Shown here in pieces: positions 16,233 to 23,326 of a DNA stretch of 64,000 nucleotides (position 1 is the first letter of the stretch; every line of letters starts with the position of its first letter). Both the position numbers and the translations under genes were made by a program. The DNA is from Flavobacterium sp. N1736 (GTDB taxonomy: Bacteria; Bacteroidota; Bacteroidia; Flavobacteriales; Flavobacteriaceae): the NCBI RefSeq assembly GCF_025947065.1, contig NZ_CP109994.1:2666001-2730000 (forward strand). The letters run 5' to 3'. The notes beneath the pieces were generated by a model. It saw only the letters and a program-made list of their open reading frames with translations, did not search any database and was not told where the DNA came from.

Positions 16233-16240
16233 TATCTTTG
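16233..16240 (+). promoter_or_regulatory. -7 box upstream of the ABC-F gene
   Basis: TATCTTTG, an exact TAnnTTTG match, followed by GCC as a likely start region; a TTTG lies 15 bases upstream. The leader to the ATG at 16341 would be about 95 bases, long for this genome, and contains GAGACTAAATTAGAGACC, possibly a regulatory leader as often seen for ABC-F genes. Confidence 0.5.
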
Positions 16241-16340
16241 CCGCTTAAATAAAAATCAGTCTCTTTAAAGCTAGAGACTAAATTAGAGACCTGTATGTTT
16301 AAAAACATTACAATTATTTGATTTTAAGCAACTTAATAAC

Positions 16341-18203
16341 ATGAATTACTTATCTGTAGAAAACATATCGAAGTCTTTTGGTGAAAGAACATTATTTGAC
16401 AACATTTCATTTGGTATTAATAAAGACCAAAAAATAGCTTTTATTGCCAAAAATGGTTCCGGAAAAACAACCATTATGAGTATTATCAATGGTTTGGACG
16501 AACCAGATACGGGTCAGGTTGTTTTGAGAAAAGGAATTAGAATGGCGTTTCTTTCTCAGGATAATAATCTACAGGAGGAATTAACGATTGAAGAAAGTAT
16601 TTTTGCTTCAGATAATGAAACGCTGAAAGTAATTGAGGCTTACGAAAAAGCACTTGAAAATCCGGATGACGAAGAAGCATACCAAAAAGCTTTTGACGGA
16701 ATGGATCAGCATAATGCGTGGGATTTTGAAACGCAATACAAGCAAATTTTATTTAAATTAAAACTGGAAGATTTTAAACTTAAAGTAAAAAATCTTTCTG
16801 GTGGACAAAAGAAACGTCTATCATTGGCAATCATTTTGATTAATCGCCCAGATTTATTGATTCTTGATGAGCCAACCAACCACTTAGATCTTGAAATGAT
16901 CGAATGGCTGGAAAGTTATTTTGCAAAAGAAAACATTACATTGTTTATGGTTACGCACGACCGTTTCTTTTTGGAGCGTGTTTGTAATGAAATCATCGAA
17001 CTTGACAATGGTAAATTATACCAATACAAAGGAAATTATTCTTATTACTTAGAGAAAAAAGAAGAGAGAATCGCTTCTGAAAATGCCAGCGTTGACAAAG
17101 CAAAAAACTTATTCGTAAAAGAATTAGAATGGATGCGCCGTCAGCCAAAAGCGAGAACTACAAAATCAAAATCTCGTCAGGATGATTTTTATGTAATTAA
17201 AGAAAAAGCACAAAGCCGTCGTCTCGAAAATAAAGTTGAACTTGAAATTAATATGGAACGTATGGGAAGCAAGATTATCGAGCTTCACAAAATTTCTAAA
17301 AAATTCAAAGATCACGTTATTCTTGACAATTTTAGTTTTGATTTTCAGCGTGGAGAACGTATTGGAATTATTGGTAAAAACGGAACCGGAAAATCGACTT
17401 TCTTAAATCTTCTTACCGGAACAATTCCATTAGATAGCGGACGCGTAGTAAAAGGTGAAACTATAAAAGTTGGATATTATACGCAAAGCGGAATCAACCC
17501 GAAACCAAATCAGCGTGTTATAGATATTATTAAAGAATACGGAGAATTTATTCCGCTTGCAAAAGGACGAATGATTTCGGCTTCGCAATTGTTGGAACGT
17601 TTTCTTTTTGATGCCAAAAAACAATATGATTTTGTCGAAAAATTAAGCGGTGGCGAATTAAAACGTTTGTATTTATGTACTGTTTTAATTCAGAATCCTA
17701 ACTTTTTGATTCTCGATGAGCCTACAAATGATTTAGATATTGTAACATTGAACGTTTTAGAGAGTTTCCTTTTAGATTATCCGGGATGTTTATTGGTGGT
17801 TTCGCACGACCGTTATTTTATGGATAAAATTGTAGATCACTTATTTATCTTTAGAGGAAAAGGAGAAATCGAAAGCTTTCCAGGAAACTATTCTGATTTT
17901 AGAGCTTATGAAGACAGCGCCGATGTTGCTCAAAAAGAAGAAAACAAAGCCGACAAAAAAGACTGGAAACAAAATAATCCAACAGGAAATCTGAGTTTCA
18001 ACGAGCAAAAAGAATATCAAAAACTAGAAAGAGAAATTAAAGATCTGGAAATTGATAAAACTAAAATCGAACAGTTATTCTCTGACGGAAAAGTTGCCGA
18101 CGCAGATATCGAGAAAAAAGCAAATGAACTGCAAAATATCATCAATAAAATAGATCAGAAAGAAGAACGTTGGTTTGAGCTTTCGGCTAAGATCGAGGGA
18201 TAG
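16341..18203 (+). CDS. ABC-F family ATPase, Uup-like
   Basis: 620 residues with two ABC domains and no membrane segment. First Walker A AKNGSGKTT (about 36), signature LSGGQKKRLSLA, Walker B LLILDEPTNHLD; the linker has the arm region VKELEWMRRQPKARTTKSKS; second Walker A GKNGTGKST (about 342), LSGGELKRLYL and FLILDEPTNDLD. A Lys/Glu coiled coil closes the protein (about 550-620), which is the Uup-type layout. ABC-F proteins act on the ribosomal E site, relieving stalling or antibiotic binding; Uup also affects DNA transposon excision and polyproline stalling. Confidence 0.93.
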   Translation: MNYLSVENISKSFGERTLFDNISFGINKDQKIAFIAKNGSGKTTIMSIINGLDEPDTGQVVLRKGIRMAFLSQDNNLQEELTIEESIFASDNETLKVIEAYEKALENPDDEEAYQKAFDGMDQHNAWDFETQYKQILFKLKLEDFKLKVKNLSGGQKKRLSLAIILINRPDLLILDEPTNHLDLEMIEWLESYFAKENITLFMVTHDRFFLERVCNEIIELDNGKLYQYKGNYSYYLEKKEERIASENASVDKAKNLFVKELEWMRRQPKARTTKSKSRQDDFYVIKEKAQSRRLENKVELEINMERMGSKIIELHKISKKFKDHVILDNFSFDFQRGERIGIIGKNGTGKSTFLNLLTGTIPLDSGRVVKGETIKVGYYTQSGINPKPNQRVIDIIKEYGEFIPLAKGRMISASQLLERFLFDAKKQYDFVEKLSGGELKRLYLCTVLIQNPNFLILDEPTNDLDIVTLNVLESFLLDYPGCLLVVSHDRYFMDKIVDHLFIFRGKGEIESFPGNYSDFRAYEDSADVAQKEENKADKKDWKQNNPTGNLSFNEQKEYQKLEREIKDLEIDKTKIEQLFSDGKVADADIEKKANELQNIINKIDQKEERWFELSAKIEG

Positions 18204-18246
18204 TTTTTAGTTTTCAGTCTCAGTTTTCAGTTTTCATTTTTTAGTT
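18204..18246. repeat. CAGTCTCAGTTTTCAG-word repeat, copy 2 (left arm)
   Basis: TTTTTAGTTTTCAGTCTCAG TTTTCAG, starting right at the stop of the ABC-F gene. It is in inverted orientation to the copy at 18686-18730, so the two bracket the four-helix-bundle gene like terminal inverted repeats. Confidence 0.8.
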
Positions 18247-18253
18247 TGAGAAA

Positions 18254-18622
18254 TTATGTATTGCATCCAAATTTACCAGGATTGTTTATCATGTAATTTA
18301 TTAGTTTTCCAATTTCGTGACTTTTATAATTTAAACTTTCAAATGTTTTTTCATTGATGTATTTACATTTGAGCGAAAATTCTAACCAAACATTGGTTTC
18401 CGAATTTTCAGCATCACTATCCGTTAGTTTACTTATAAAGTGGTTTACATATCGTCTCTTCCTATATGATTCTGCAATATTTGCCGAAACACTTCTGGAA
18501 GAACGCCTTATTTGATCTGTTAAAGAATATTTTTCTTCCTTCGGAAATGACTTAGAAAGTTCAAATATTTCCATCGCAAGTTCAAACGATTTTTTGTAAG
18601 CCAGTAATTCTTTAAAATCCAT
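18254..18622 (-). CDS. Four-helix-bundle protein, S23/IVP family
   Basis: 122 residues starting MDFKELLAYKKSFELAMEIF with EEKYSLTDQIRRSSRSVSAN IAESYRK, the signature of the four-helix-bundle family named after proteins encoded in 23S rRNA intervening sequences. Relatives form pentameric basic barrels that bind nucleic acid, including the Avd accessory protein of diversity-generating retroelements. Here it is a lone gene inside inverted CAGTCTCAG repeats (18204-18246 and 18686-18730), resembling an intervening-sequence-like element placed in an intergenic region. Function unknown. Confidence 0.88.
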   Translation of the reverse strand: MDFKELLAYKKSFELAMEIFELSKSFPKEEKYSLTDQIRRSSRSVSANIAESYRKRRYVNHFISKLTDSDAENSETNVWLEFSLKCKYINEKTFESLNYKSHEIGKLINYMINNPGKFGCNT

Positions 18623-18685
18623 TGTTTAGTTTTTCACAAGGATATATAAAAAATAAGAAAAAACCTATTTTTAAAAAACCAATCC

Positions 18686-18730
18686 ACTGAGACTGAAAAC
18701 TGAGACTGAAAACTGAGACTAACACTAAAC
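18686..18730. repeat. CAGTCTCAGTTTTCAG-word repeat, copy 3 (right arm)
   Basis: CTGAGACTGAAAACTGAGAC repeated through 18720, i.e. the 14-base word ACTGAGACTGAAA three times. Reverse complement of the left arm at 18204-18246. Confidence 0.8.
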
Positions 18731-18895
18731 CCAGATTTTTTAAAGTTTTCAATAGACTATCAAAAAAAGTGCTTAAAATTCCGAAAATGTTAAAATCAGT
18801 ATGTAAGAATTTGGAATAATTGTATAAATATAAATAAAGTGGTTTAACGAGATTTGTATAAGTGAAAACGAATTCACAATTTAAAATATATACAA

Positions 18896-19438
18896 ATGGA
18901 AAATTTACATAACCCAGACAGTAACAAACGTACAATGCTAACAGGAATGTTTTCTGATAGAGATAGTACAGAAAGAGCTTACGAAACATTAAGTGAAAGA
19001 GGATATACAAAAGATGAAATCAATCTTATTATGTCTGACGATACAAGAAAAAAACATTATTCTGATAAAGACGATCACTCTGAATTAGGAACAAAAGCAG
19101 CAGAAACAGCTGGAACAGGTTCTGCAATTGGAGGAACTATTGGCGCAATCGTAGGCGTTATCGCAGCTTTAGGAACAAGTCTTGTTATTCCTGGTTTAGG
19201 ACTAATTATTGCGGGTCCGCTTGCAGCAGGATTAGCCGGTGCCGGTGCCGGAGGAATTACTGGTGGTTTAATTGGTGCTTTGGTGGGTTCTGGTATTCCT
19301 GAAGAAAGAGCAAAAGTTTACGAATCAGGTATTAAAGATGGTCACGTAGTTTTAGGTGTTCACACTCGTAATGATGAAGATGCTGAATACTTTGAACAAC
19401 AATGGAAATCAAATAAAGGAGAGAATATCTACAGATAA
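18896..19438 (+). CDS. General stress protein-like, glycine-zipper protein
   Basis: 180 residues. Residues 14-48 (TMLTGMFSDRDSTERAYETL SERGYTKDEINLIMSD) form a small alpha/beta domain like that of general stress protein 17M-type proteins. Residues 62-130 are Gly/Ala-rich with GAIVGVIAALG, GLIIAGPLAAGLAGAG and GGLIGALVGSG, a glycine zipper that could insert in membrane. The C-terminal IKDGHVVLGVHTRNDEDAEY repeats the first fold. Probably induced in stress or stationary phase, unproven. Confidence 0.8.
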   Translation: MENLHNPDSNKRTMLTGMFSDRDSTERAYETLSERGYTKDEINLIMSDDTRKKHYSDKDDHSELGTKAAETAGTGSAIGGTIGAIVGVIAALGTSLVIPGLGLIIAGPLAAGLAGAGAGGITGGLIGALVGSGIPEERAKVYESGIKDGHVVLGVHTRNDEDAEYFEQQWKSNKGENIYR

Positions 19439-19460
19439 TCTGTCATTAAAATACATTATA

Positions 19461-19494
19461 AAAAGCCCGATCTAATAACGATCGGGCTTTTTTA
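19461..19494 (+). terminator. Terminator after the stress protein gene
   Basis: AAAAGCCCGATC-TAATAAC-GATCGGGCTTTTTT, a perfect 12-bp stem followed by T residues, 22 bases past the stop. Confidence 0.9.
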
Positions 19495-19551
19495 TTTCTT
19501 TTGATTAAAGATAGCTGATTTGTATCTTCGCGTTTTCCTGAAAATACTTTT

Positions 19552-20355
19552 ATGCTGTTTCAAATACAATCATATCTCAAATTCTTGTGGCATTCTAAAA
19601 ATGAACATGCAGTACATTCGCCATTTGTATTCCATTTATTGACGAAATGTTTTTATGATAAAAAAGATAAGCCGGAATATTCTATTTTAAAAAATTACAG
19701 AAAATCCCTTTTAGCGAATAAAAATTTCATAGAAGTTACTGATTTTGGTGCAGGATCAAGAGTTTTTAAATCGAATAGAAGGCAAATTTCTAAAATTGCT
19801 AAAACTGCCGGAATTTCTCCAAAAAGAGCTGAATTGTTATTTCGTGTAACCCGATATTTTGAACCCAAAAACATTCTCGAAATAGGAACTTCATTGGGTT
19901 TGGCTACTTCTGCCCTTGCTTTAGGGTCTCGAAGCCTCGGGACGAAAGCAAAAGTAATTACACTCGAAGGCTGTCCGCAAACGGCAAATCAAGGTCAATC
20001 ACAATTGCAAAAATTCAATTTCAATAATGTTAATTGCGTTATAACAGAATTTGAAAGCTATTTTCAGGACATTCAACTGAGACTGAAAACTGAGACTGAG
20101 AACTTCAATCTAATCTATTTCGACGGTAATCATTCTAAGAAAGCAACTTTAGCTTATTTTGATCTATTATTGCCAACTATTGACAATGATTCTGTTTGGA
20201 TATTTGATGACATTCATTGGTCGGCAGAAATGGAAGAAGCTTGGGAAATTATTAAAAATCATCCTAAAGTAATCGTAACAATAGACACTTTTCAATGGGG
20301 ATTTGTATTTTTCAGACGCGAACAAAAAAAGGAACATTTTATTTTAAGAGCATAA
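19552..20355 (+). CDS. Class I SAM-dependent methyltransferase with repeat-derived insert
   Basis: 267 residues. SAM motif I ILEIGTSLGLATSALALGS (about 111-129), acidic end of strand 2 in VITLEGCP, and FNLIYFDGNHS followed by WIFDDIHWS fit the O-methyltransferase-like family 24 fold. Between ESYFQDI and FNLIYFDG the DNA at 20075-20104 is a copy of the CAGTCTCAG intergenic repeat, read through in frame as QLRLKTETEN. Near-consensus -7 TATCTTCG at 19523-19530. Substrate unknown. Confidence 0.85.
   Translation: MLFQIQSYLKFLWHSKNEHAVHSPFVFHLLTKCFYDKKDKPEYSILKNYRKSLLANKNFIEVTDFGAGSRVFKSNRRQISKIAKTAGISPKRAELLFRVTRYFEPKNILEIGTSLGLATSALALGSRSLGTKAKVITLEGCPQTANQGQSQLQKFNFNNVNCVITEFESYFQDIQLRLKTETENFNLIYFDGNHSKKATLAYFDLLLPTIDNDSVWIFDDIHWSAEMEEAWEIIKNHPKVIVTIDTFQWGFVFFRREQKKEHFILRA
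20075..20104 (+). repeat. CAGTCTCAG-word repeat inside a coding region
   Basis: AACTGAGACTGAAAACTGAG ACTGAGAACT lies in the methyltransferase gene, 30 bases (ten codons) and in frame. It is the same word as the intergenic copies. Confidence 0.8.
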
Positions 20356-20387
20356 AAAAATGGCAACCATTTCTGATTGCCATTTTT
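20354..20387. terminator. Bidirectional terminator
   Basis: AAAAAAATGGCAA-CCATTTCTGA-TTGCCATTTTT between two convergent genes, with A and T tracts on both sides. Confidence 0.8.
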
Positions 20388-20411
20388 CAAATCTAAATTT
20401 AAACCAATAAC

Positions 20412-21071
20412 TTATTTTTTAGCTGCTGCTGTTTCTTCAGATTTAGCTCCCATTCTGTTAACAGTATACATTGGAGCAAATTTAATTTTTAAACCTGCAA
20501 TTTTTCTGTTATCTTCTGATGAAAGTCCTTCTTTTTCAACTGTATTTTTACGACTGTCTAATGCTTCATACATTAATTTAATTTCATCCCAGTCTTCACG
20601 AGAATAACTGTCTTTATTATTTTCTACAGTATGTACAAATTGTTGGTATACACTATGAATGTTTTGAGCATTTACCCAGGCAAAACTCATATCATCACCA
20701 ATTTTTCCTTCTCCAAATAATGCATTACGCAATTGTTGTTTAGGTGATACCGCTGGAGGCGCAAGAGCTGCAGCCATTCCGGTTTTAAACTCCTCATACT
20801 TCGTTTTGCTTTCATTAATTCTTTCAGTTTCAGCGGCATTGTCTTTAATATCTGCAAGCGCCAATTGTGCATTTTCAGCTCTTCTGTTGTATTCTGCTTC
20901 AACATCTTTCCAATCTGCTTTTAAGTCATCAGCTTTTACATTTTTTACTGAATCTACATACGTTACGTATGCGTCGATTGTTTTTTTAGCTTGTTCTTGT
21001 TTTTCGTCTTTACATGATGTAAAACTTAATGCAATTAATGCAATTCCTGATAAAATTTGTATGTTTTTCAT
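20412..21071 (-). CDS. Lipoprotein of unknown function, DUF6565-like
   Basis: 219 residues. The signal sequence ends LIALSFTSC with the lipobox Cys at 20, followed by KDEKQ, so it is a lipoprotein. The rest is helical and acidic with KKTIDAYVTYVDSVKNVKAD, WKDVEAEYNRRAENAQ and KTKYEEFKTGMAAAL, probably a helical bundle facing the periplasm. Family assignment is from memory of similar flavobacterial proteins. Its -7 box lies at 21098-21105. Confidence 0.65.
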   Translation of the reverse strand: MKNIQILSGIALIALSFTSCKDEKQEQAKKTIDAYVTYVDSVKNVKADDLKADWKDVEAEYNRRAENAQLALADIKDNAAETERINESKTKYEEFKTGMAAALAPPAVSPKQQLRNALFGEGKIGDDMSFAWVNAQNIHSVYQQFVHTVENNKDSYSREDWDEIKLMYEALDSRKNTVEKEGLSSEDNRKIAGLKIKFAPMYTVNRMGAKSEETAAAKK

Positions 21072-21097
21072 AATTTTGATTTTTAAAAGTTACAAGA

Positions 21098-21105
21098 CAA
21101 ATATA
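21098..21105 (-). promoter_or_regulatory. -7 box of the lipoprotein gene
   Basis: Minus strand TATATTTG, exact TAnnTTTG, 26 bases before the ATG at 21071. Confidence 0.5.
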
Positions 21106-21382
21106 GTTAAAAAAATGAATTATTCTAAATAATTATTAAAAATTTAATCATTAAAATAAAAATAATTTAATAAAATTTAGAAAATATGATAATTATGTAA
21201 AATGATTTTAAAATCATATAACAATTATTTCTTGTATTAGATTATAATTTATTAAAAAATGAAATTGTTCTTAAAAAAGGCTATTACTACTGCTTACAAT
21301 CTTGTAACAAAAATCAATTAAGCACTACTTATATATTATTGAAAAGTGTTTCGTACTTTTAAATCCAAAATTGTAAAAAGAA
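21106..21382. other. AT-rich divergent intergenic region
   Basis: Together with the leader of the lipoprotein gene this is a stretch of 311 bases without a recognised gene. It is very AT-rich. A 20-codon frame (ATG 21259, ending AAAATCAATTAA) starts MKLFLKKAITTAYNL but has no support. TACTTTTA near 21353 is a weak -7 candidate for the ABC ATPase gene. Confidence 0.5.
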
Positions 21383-22069
21383 ATGGCAGATCCATTAATT
21401 AAAATAACTAACATCAAACGAGATTTTGTACTTGGTAATGAAATCGTTTATGTTTTAAAAGGAATCGATTTAGAAATCAACAAAGGAGAATATGTAGCTT
21501 TAATGGGACCTTCCGGATCCGGAAAGTCGACTTTAATGAATTTATTGGGCTGTCTGGATACGCCAACTTCGGGACATTATGTTTTGAACGGAAAAGATGT
21601 GAGCCAAATGAAAGACGATGAACTGGCGGGAATTCGAAATAAAGAAATTGGGTTTGTATTTCAAACTTTTAATCTTTTGCCCAGAACCACAGCTTTAGAT
21701 AATGTTGCTTTACCAATGATTTACGCCGGACATTCAAAATCTGAACGCAATACACGTGCTGTTGAGGTTTTAACCCAAGTAAATCTTGCAGACAGAATGG
21801 ATCATCAGCCAAACCAGCTTTCGGGAGGACAACGTCAGCGTGTGGCAATTGCCCGTGCTTTGGTCAATAAACCTTCTATTATATTAGCCGATGAACCAAC
21901 AGGAAATTTAGACAGTAAAACTTCTGTAGAAATCATGAAACTTTTTGGAGATATTCATGCTCTTGGAAATACGGTGATTTTGGTAACACACGAAGAAGAT
22001 ATCGCAGCCTATGCACATCGTGTAATTCGTTTACGTGATGGTGTCATTGAAAGTGATACTACAAAGTAA
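21383..22069 (+). CDS. ABC transporter ATP-binding protein, LolD/MacB type
   Basis: 228 residues, one ABC domain: Walker [10 protein letters not shown] (about 42), Q-loop FQTFNLLP, signature [15 protein letters not shown], Walker [13 protein letters not shown], and H-loop [11 protein letters not shown]. The NLDSKT and GCLDTPTSG motifs place it in the MacB/LolD/FtsE class, which works with FtsX-like permeases in extracting lipoproteins or exporting peptides. No permease is beside it. Confidence 0.92.
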   Translation: MADPLIKITNIKRDFVLGNEIVYVLKGIDLEINKGEYVALMGPSGSGKSTLMNLLGCLDTPTSGHYVLNGKDVSQMKDDELAGIRNKEIGFVFQTFNLLPRTTALDNVALPMIYAGHSKSERNTRAVEVLTQVNLADRMDHQPNQLSGGQRQRVAIARALVNKPSIILADEPTGNLDSKTSVEIMKLFGDIHALGNTVILVTHEEDIAAYAHRVIRLRDGVIESDTTK

Positions 22070-22165
22070 TTTTAGATTTCTGATTTTAGATTTTAGATTA
22101 TTTTCTACATCTAAATTTTGAGTTATATTTTTTCAATCTAAAATCATAAATCTACAATCTAAAAT
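22070..22165. repeat. Word-repeat hairpin, GATTTTAGATT/AATCTAAAATC
   Basis: Left part TTTTAGATTTCTGATTTTAG ATTTTAGATT and right part CAATCTAAAATCATAAATCT ACAATCTAAAAT make inverted arms of a repeated word. It fills the whole gap between the ABC ATPase stop and the next ATG, so it lies in a probable co-transcript. Confidence 0.7.
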
Positions 22166-22169
22166 AAAA

Positions 22170-22739
22170 ATGAAAGTATATACAAAAACAGGAGATAAAG
22201 GAACGACGGCTCTTTTTGGAGGTACGCGTGTTCCTAAAGATGATATTCGAATTGACAGCTATGGAACTGTTGATGAATTGAACTCTTATATAGGTCTCAT
22301 TCGGGATCAGGAAATTGATTCTCATTATAAAACTATTTTAATAGAAATTCAGGATCGCCTTTTTACTGTTGGAGCAATTTTAGCAACTCCACAAGAAAAA
22401 GAAGTCTTAAAAAATGGCGAACTACGACTAAAAAACCTTGGAATAATTGATTCTGATATTGAATTATTAGAAAACGAAATTGATAAAATGGAAGAAAGTC
22501 TTCCGCAAATGACTCATTTTGTTTTACCTGGCGGTCATTCAACCGTGTCACATTGTCATATAGCACGTTGTATATGCCGCCGTGCAGAGCGTTTGGCAGT
22601 ACATTTAAGCCATAATGAACACGTTCCTGAAATCGCAATTATGTACTTAAACCGACTTTCTGACTACCTTTTTGTCTTGGCACGGAAGTTGTCGTCTGAC
22701 TTAAAAGCGGATGAAGTGAAATGGATTCCGAGAAAGTAA
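22170..22739 (+). CDS. Cob(I)alamin adenosyltransferase, PduO type
   Basis: 189 residues. N-terminal ATP-binding motif YTKTGDKGTTALFGG (about 3-17), DELNSYIGL, and the RCICRRAERLAVHL helix (about 131-144) with MYLNRLSDYLFVLAR are diagnostic of PduO-type corrinoid adenosyltransferases. It makes adenosylcobalamin from cob(I)alamin and ATP. MeaB at 42313 serves the same cofactor's enzyme, methylmalonyl-CoA mutase. Confidence 0.95.
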   Translation: MKVYTKTGDKGTTALFGGTRVPKDDIRIDSYGTVDELNSYIGLIRDQEIDSHYKTILIEIQDRLFTVGAILATPQEKEVLKNGELRLKNLGIIDSDIELLENEIDKMEESLPQMTHFVLPGGHSTVSHCHIARCICRRAERLAVHLSHNEHVPEIAIMYLNRLSDYLFVLARKLSSDLKADEVKWIPRK

Positions 22740-22922
22740 ACAGTTTACAGTCGCAGTCACAGTTTTTACACTGAAAGGCGAATTCTTGAAAAGAAAGTAA
22801 AGAGTCGCAGTTTCAATCTTTAAACGGGAAACTAGCACCGAAACTGAATACTTTGAAAAAGAGTAAAAACAGTCGCAGTTTTTAAGTTTCAGACTGGAAA
22901 CTGGCACTGAAAACTGAAAACT
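22735..22922. repeat. Tandem hairpin array of the CAGTCGCAG-word family
   Basis: Three consecutive units of about 60 bases: 22735-22790, 22791-22853 and 22854-22922. Each starts with GAAAAnnAAGTAAA or GAGTAAA, then (A)CAGTCGCAG, and ends in an inverted ACTGAA-type arm, finally GGCACTGAAAACTGAAAACT. The first unit includes the stop codon of the adenosyltransferase gene. Variant words (GTCGCAG, GCACTGA) show drift between units. Confidence 0.7.
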
Positions 22923-22966
22923 AATAGAGACGTTCTTAAATTTTCTTAAAATAAATCAAATTTTAC

Positions 22967-22996
22967 TTGTCTTTTTCAGTAAAAAATTTATTTTTG
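22967..22996 (+). promoter_or_regulatory. -33/-7 promoter of the DUF2795 gene
   Basis: TTG (22967-22969), 19 bases, then TATTTTTG (22989-22996), matching the Bacteroidota primary sigma pattern. Leader of about 15 bases to the ATG at 23018. Confidence 0.65.
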
Positions 22997-23017
22997 CACA
23001 AACTAAACAGATAACAG

Positions 23018-23239
23018 ATGTATTGGACATTAGAATTAGCATCTTATTTAAGTGATGCGCCATGGCCTGCTAACAAAGATGAACTTATTGACTACGCTAT
23101 TAGAGCTGGTGCTCCATTAGAAGTAGTAGAGAACCTTCAGTCAATTGAAGATGAAGGTGAGATATACGAATCAATGGAAGAAATTTGGCCTGATTATCCA
23201 ACAGACGAAGATTATCTTTGGAATGAGGATGAATATTAA
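23018..23239 (+). CDS. DUF2795 family protein
   Basis: 73 residues, MYWTLELASYLSDAPWPANK DELIDYAIRAGAPLEVVENL, with a strongly acidic C-terminus (EEIWPDYPTDEDYLWNEDEY). The first part is the small helical DUF2795 fold. Function unknown. Monocistronic between its promoter and a terminator, ahead of secA. Confidence 0.88.
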   Translation: MYWTLELASYLSDAPWPANKDELIDYAIRAGAPLEVVENLQSIEDEGEIYESMEEIWPDYPTDEDYLWNEDEY

Positions 23240-23245
23240 AAAATA

Positions 23246-23287
23246 AACCAAAGGAAAAGTCTCATCACAGAGGCTTTTTTTTTGGTT
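23246..23287 (+). terminator. Terminator after the DUF2795 gene
   Basis: Hairpin AACCAAAGGAAAAGTCTC...GAGGCTTTTTTTTTTGGTT, 6 bases past the stop, with long T run in the right arm. It separates this gene from secA. Confidence 0.8.
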
Positions 23288-23326
23288 CAAATACACATTT
23301 ACATATAATAGAAATACACTTAAATC

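Noticed and set aside
18612..19010. 132-residue minus-strand frame (MYILFHLMFRKLFLYYLYQK)
   Set aside because: It is antisense to the stress protein gene and runs over the repeat at 18686; its hydrophobic Phe/Tyr-rich composition is the mirror of an AT-rich plus-strand gene.
21259..21321. 20-codon frame MKLFLKKAITTAYNL in the gap before the LolD-like gene
   Set aside because: Too short, without a clear ribosome binding site or promoter, in very AT-rich DNA; kept only as a note.
22735..22922. Possible CRISPR array in the tandem 60-base units
   Set aside because: Units are degenerate inverted hairpins rather than identical repeats with unique spacers, and no cas gene is present.
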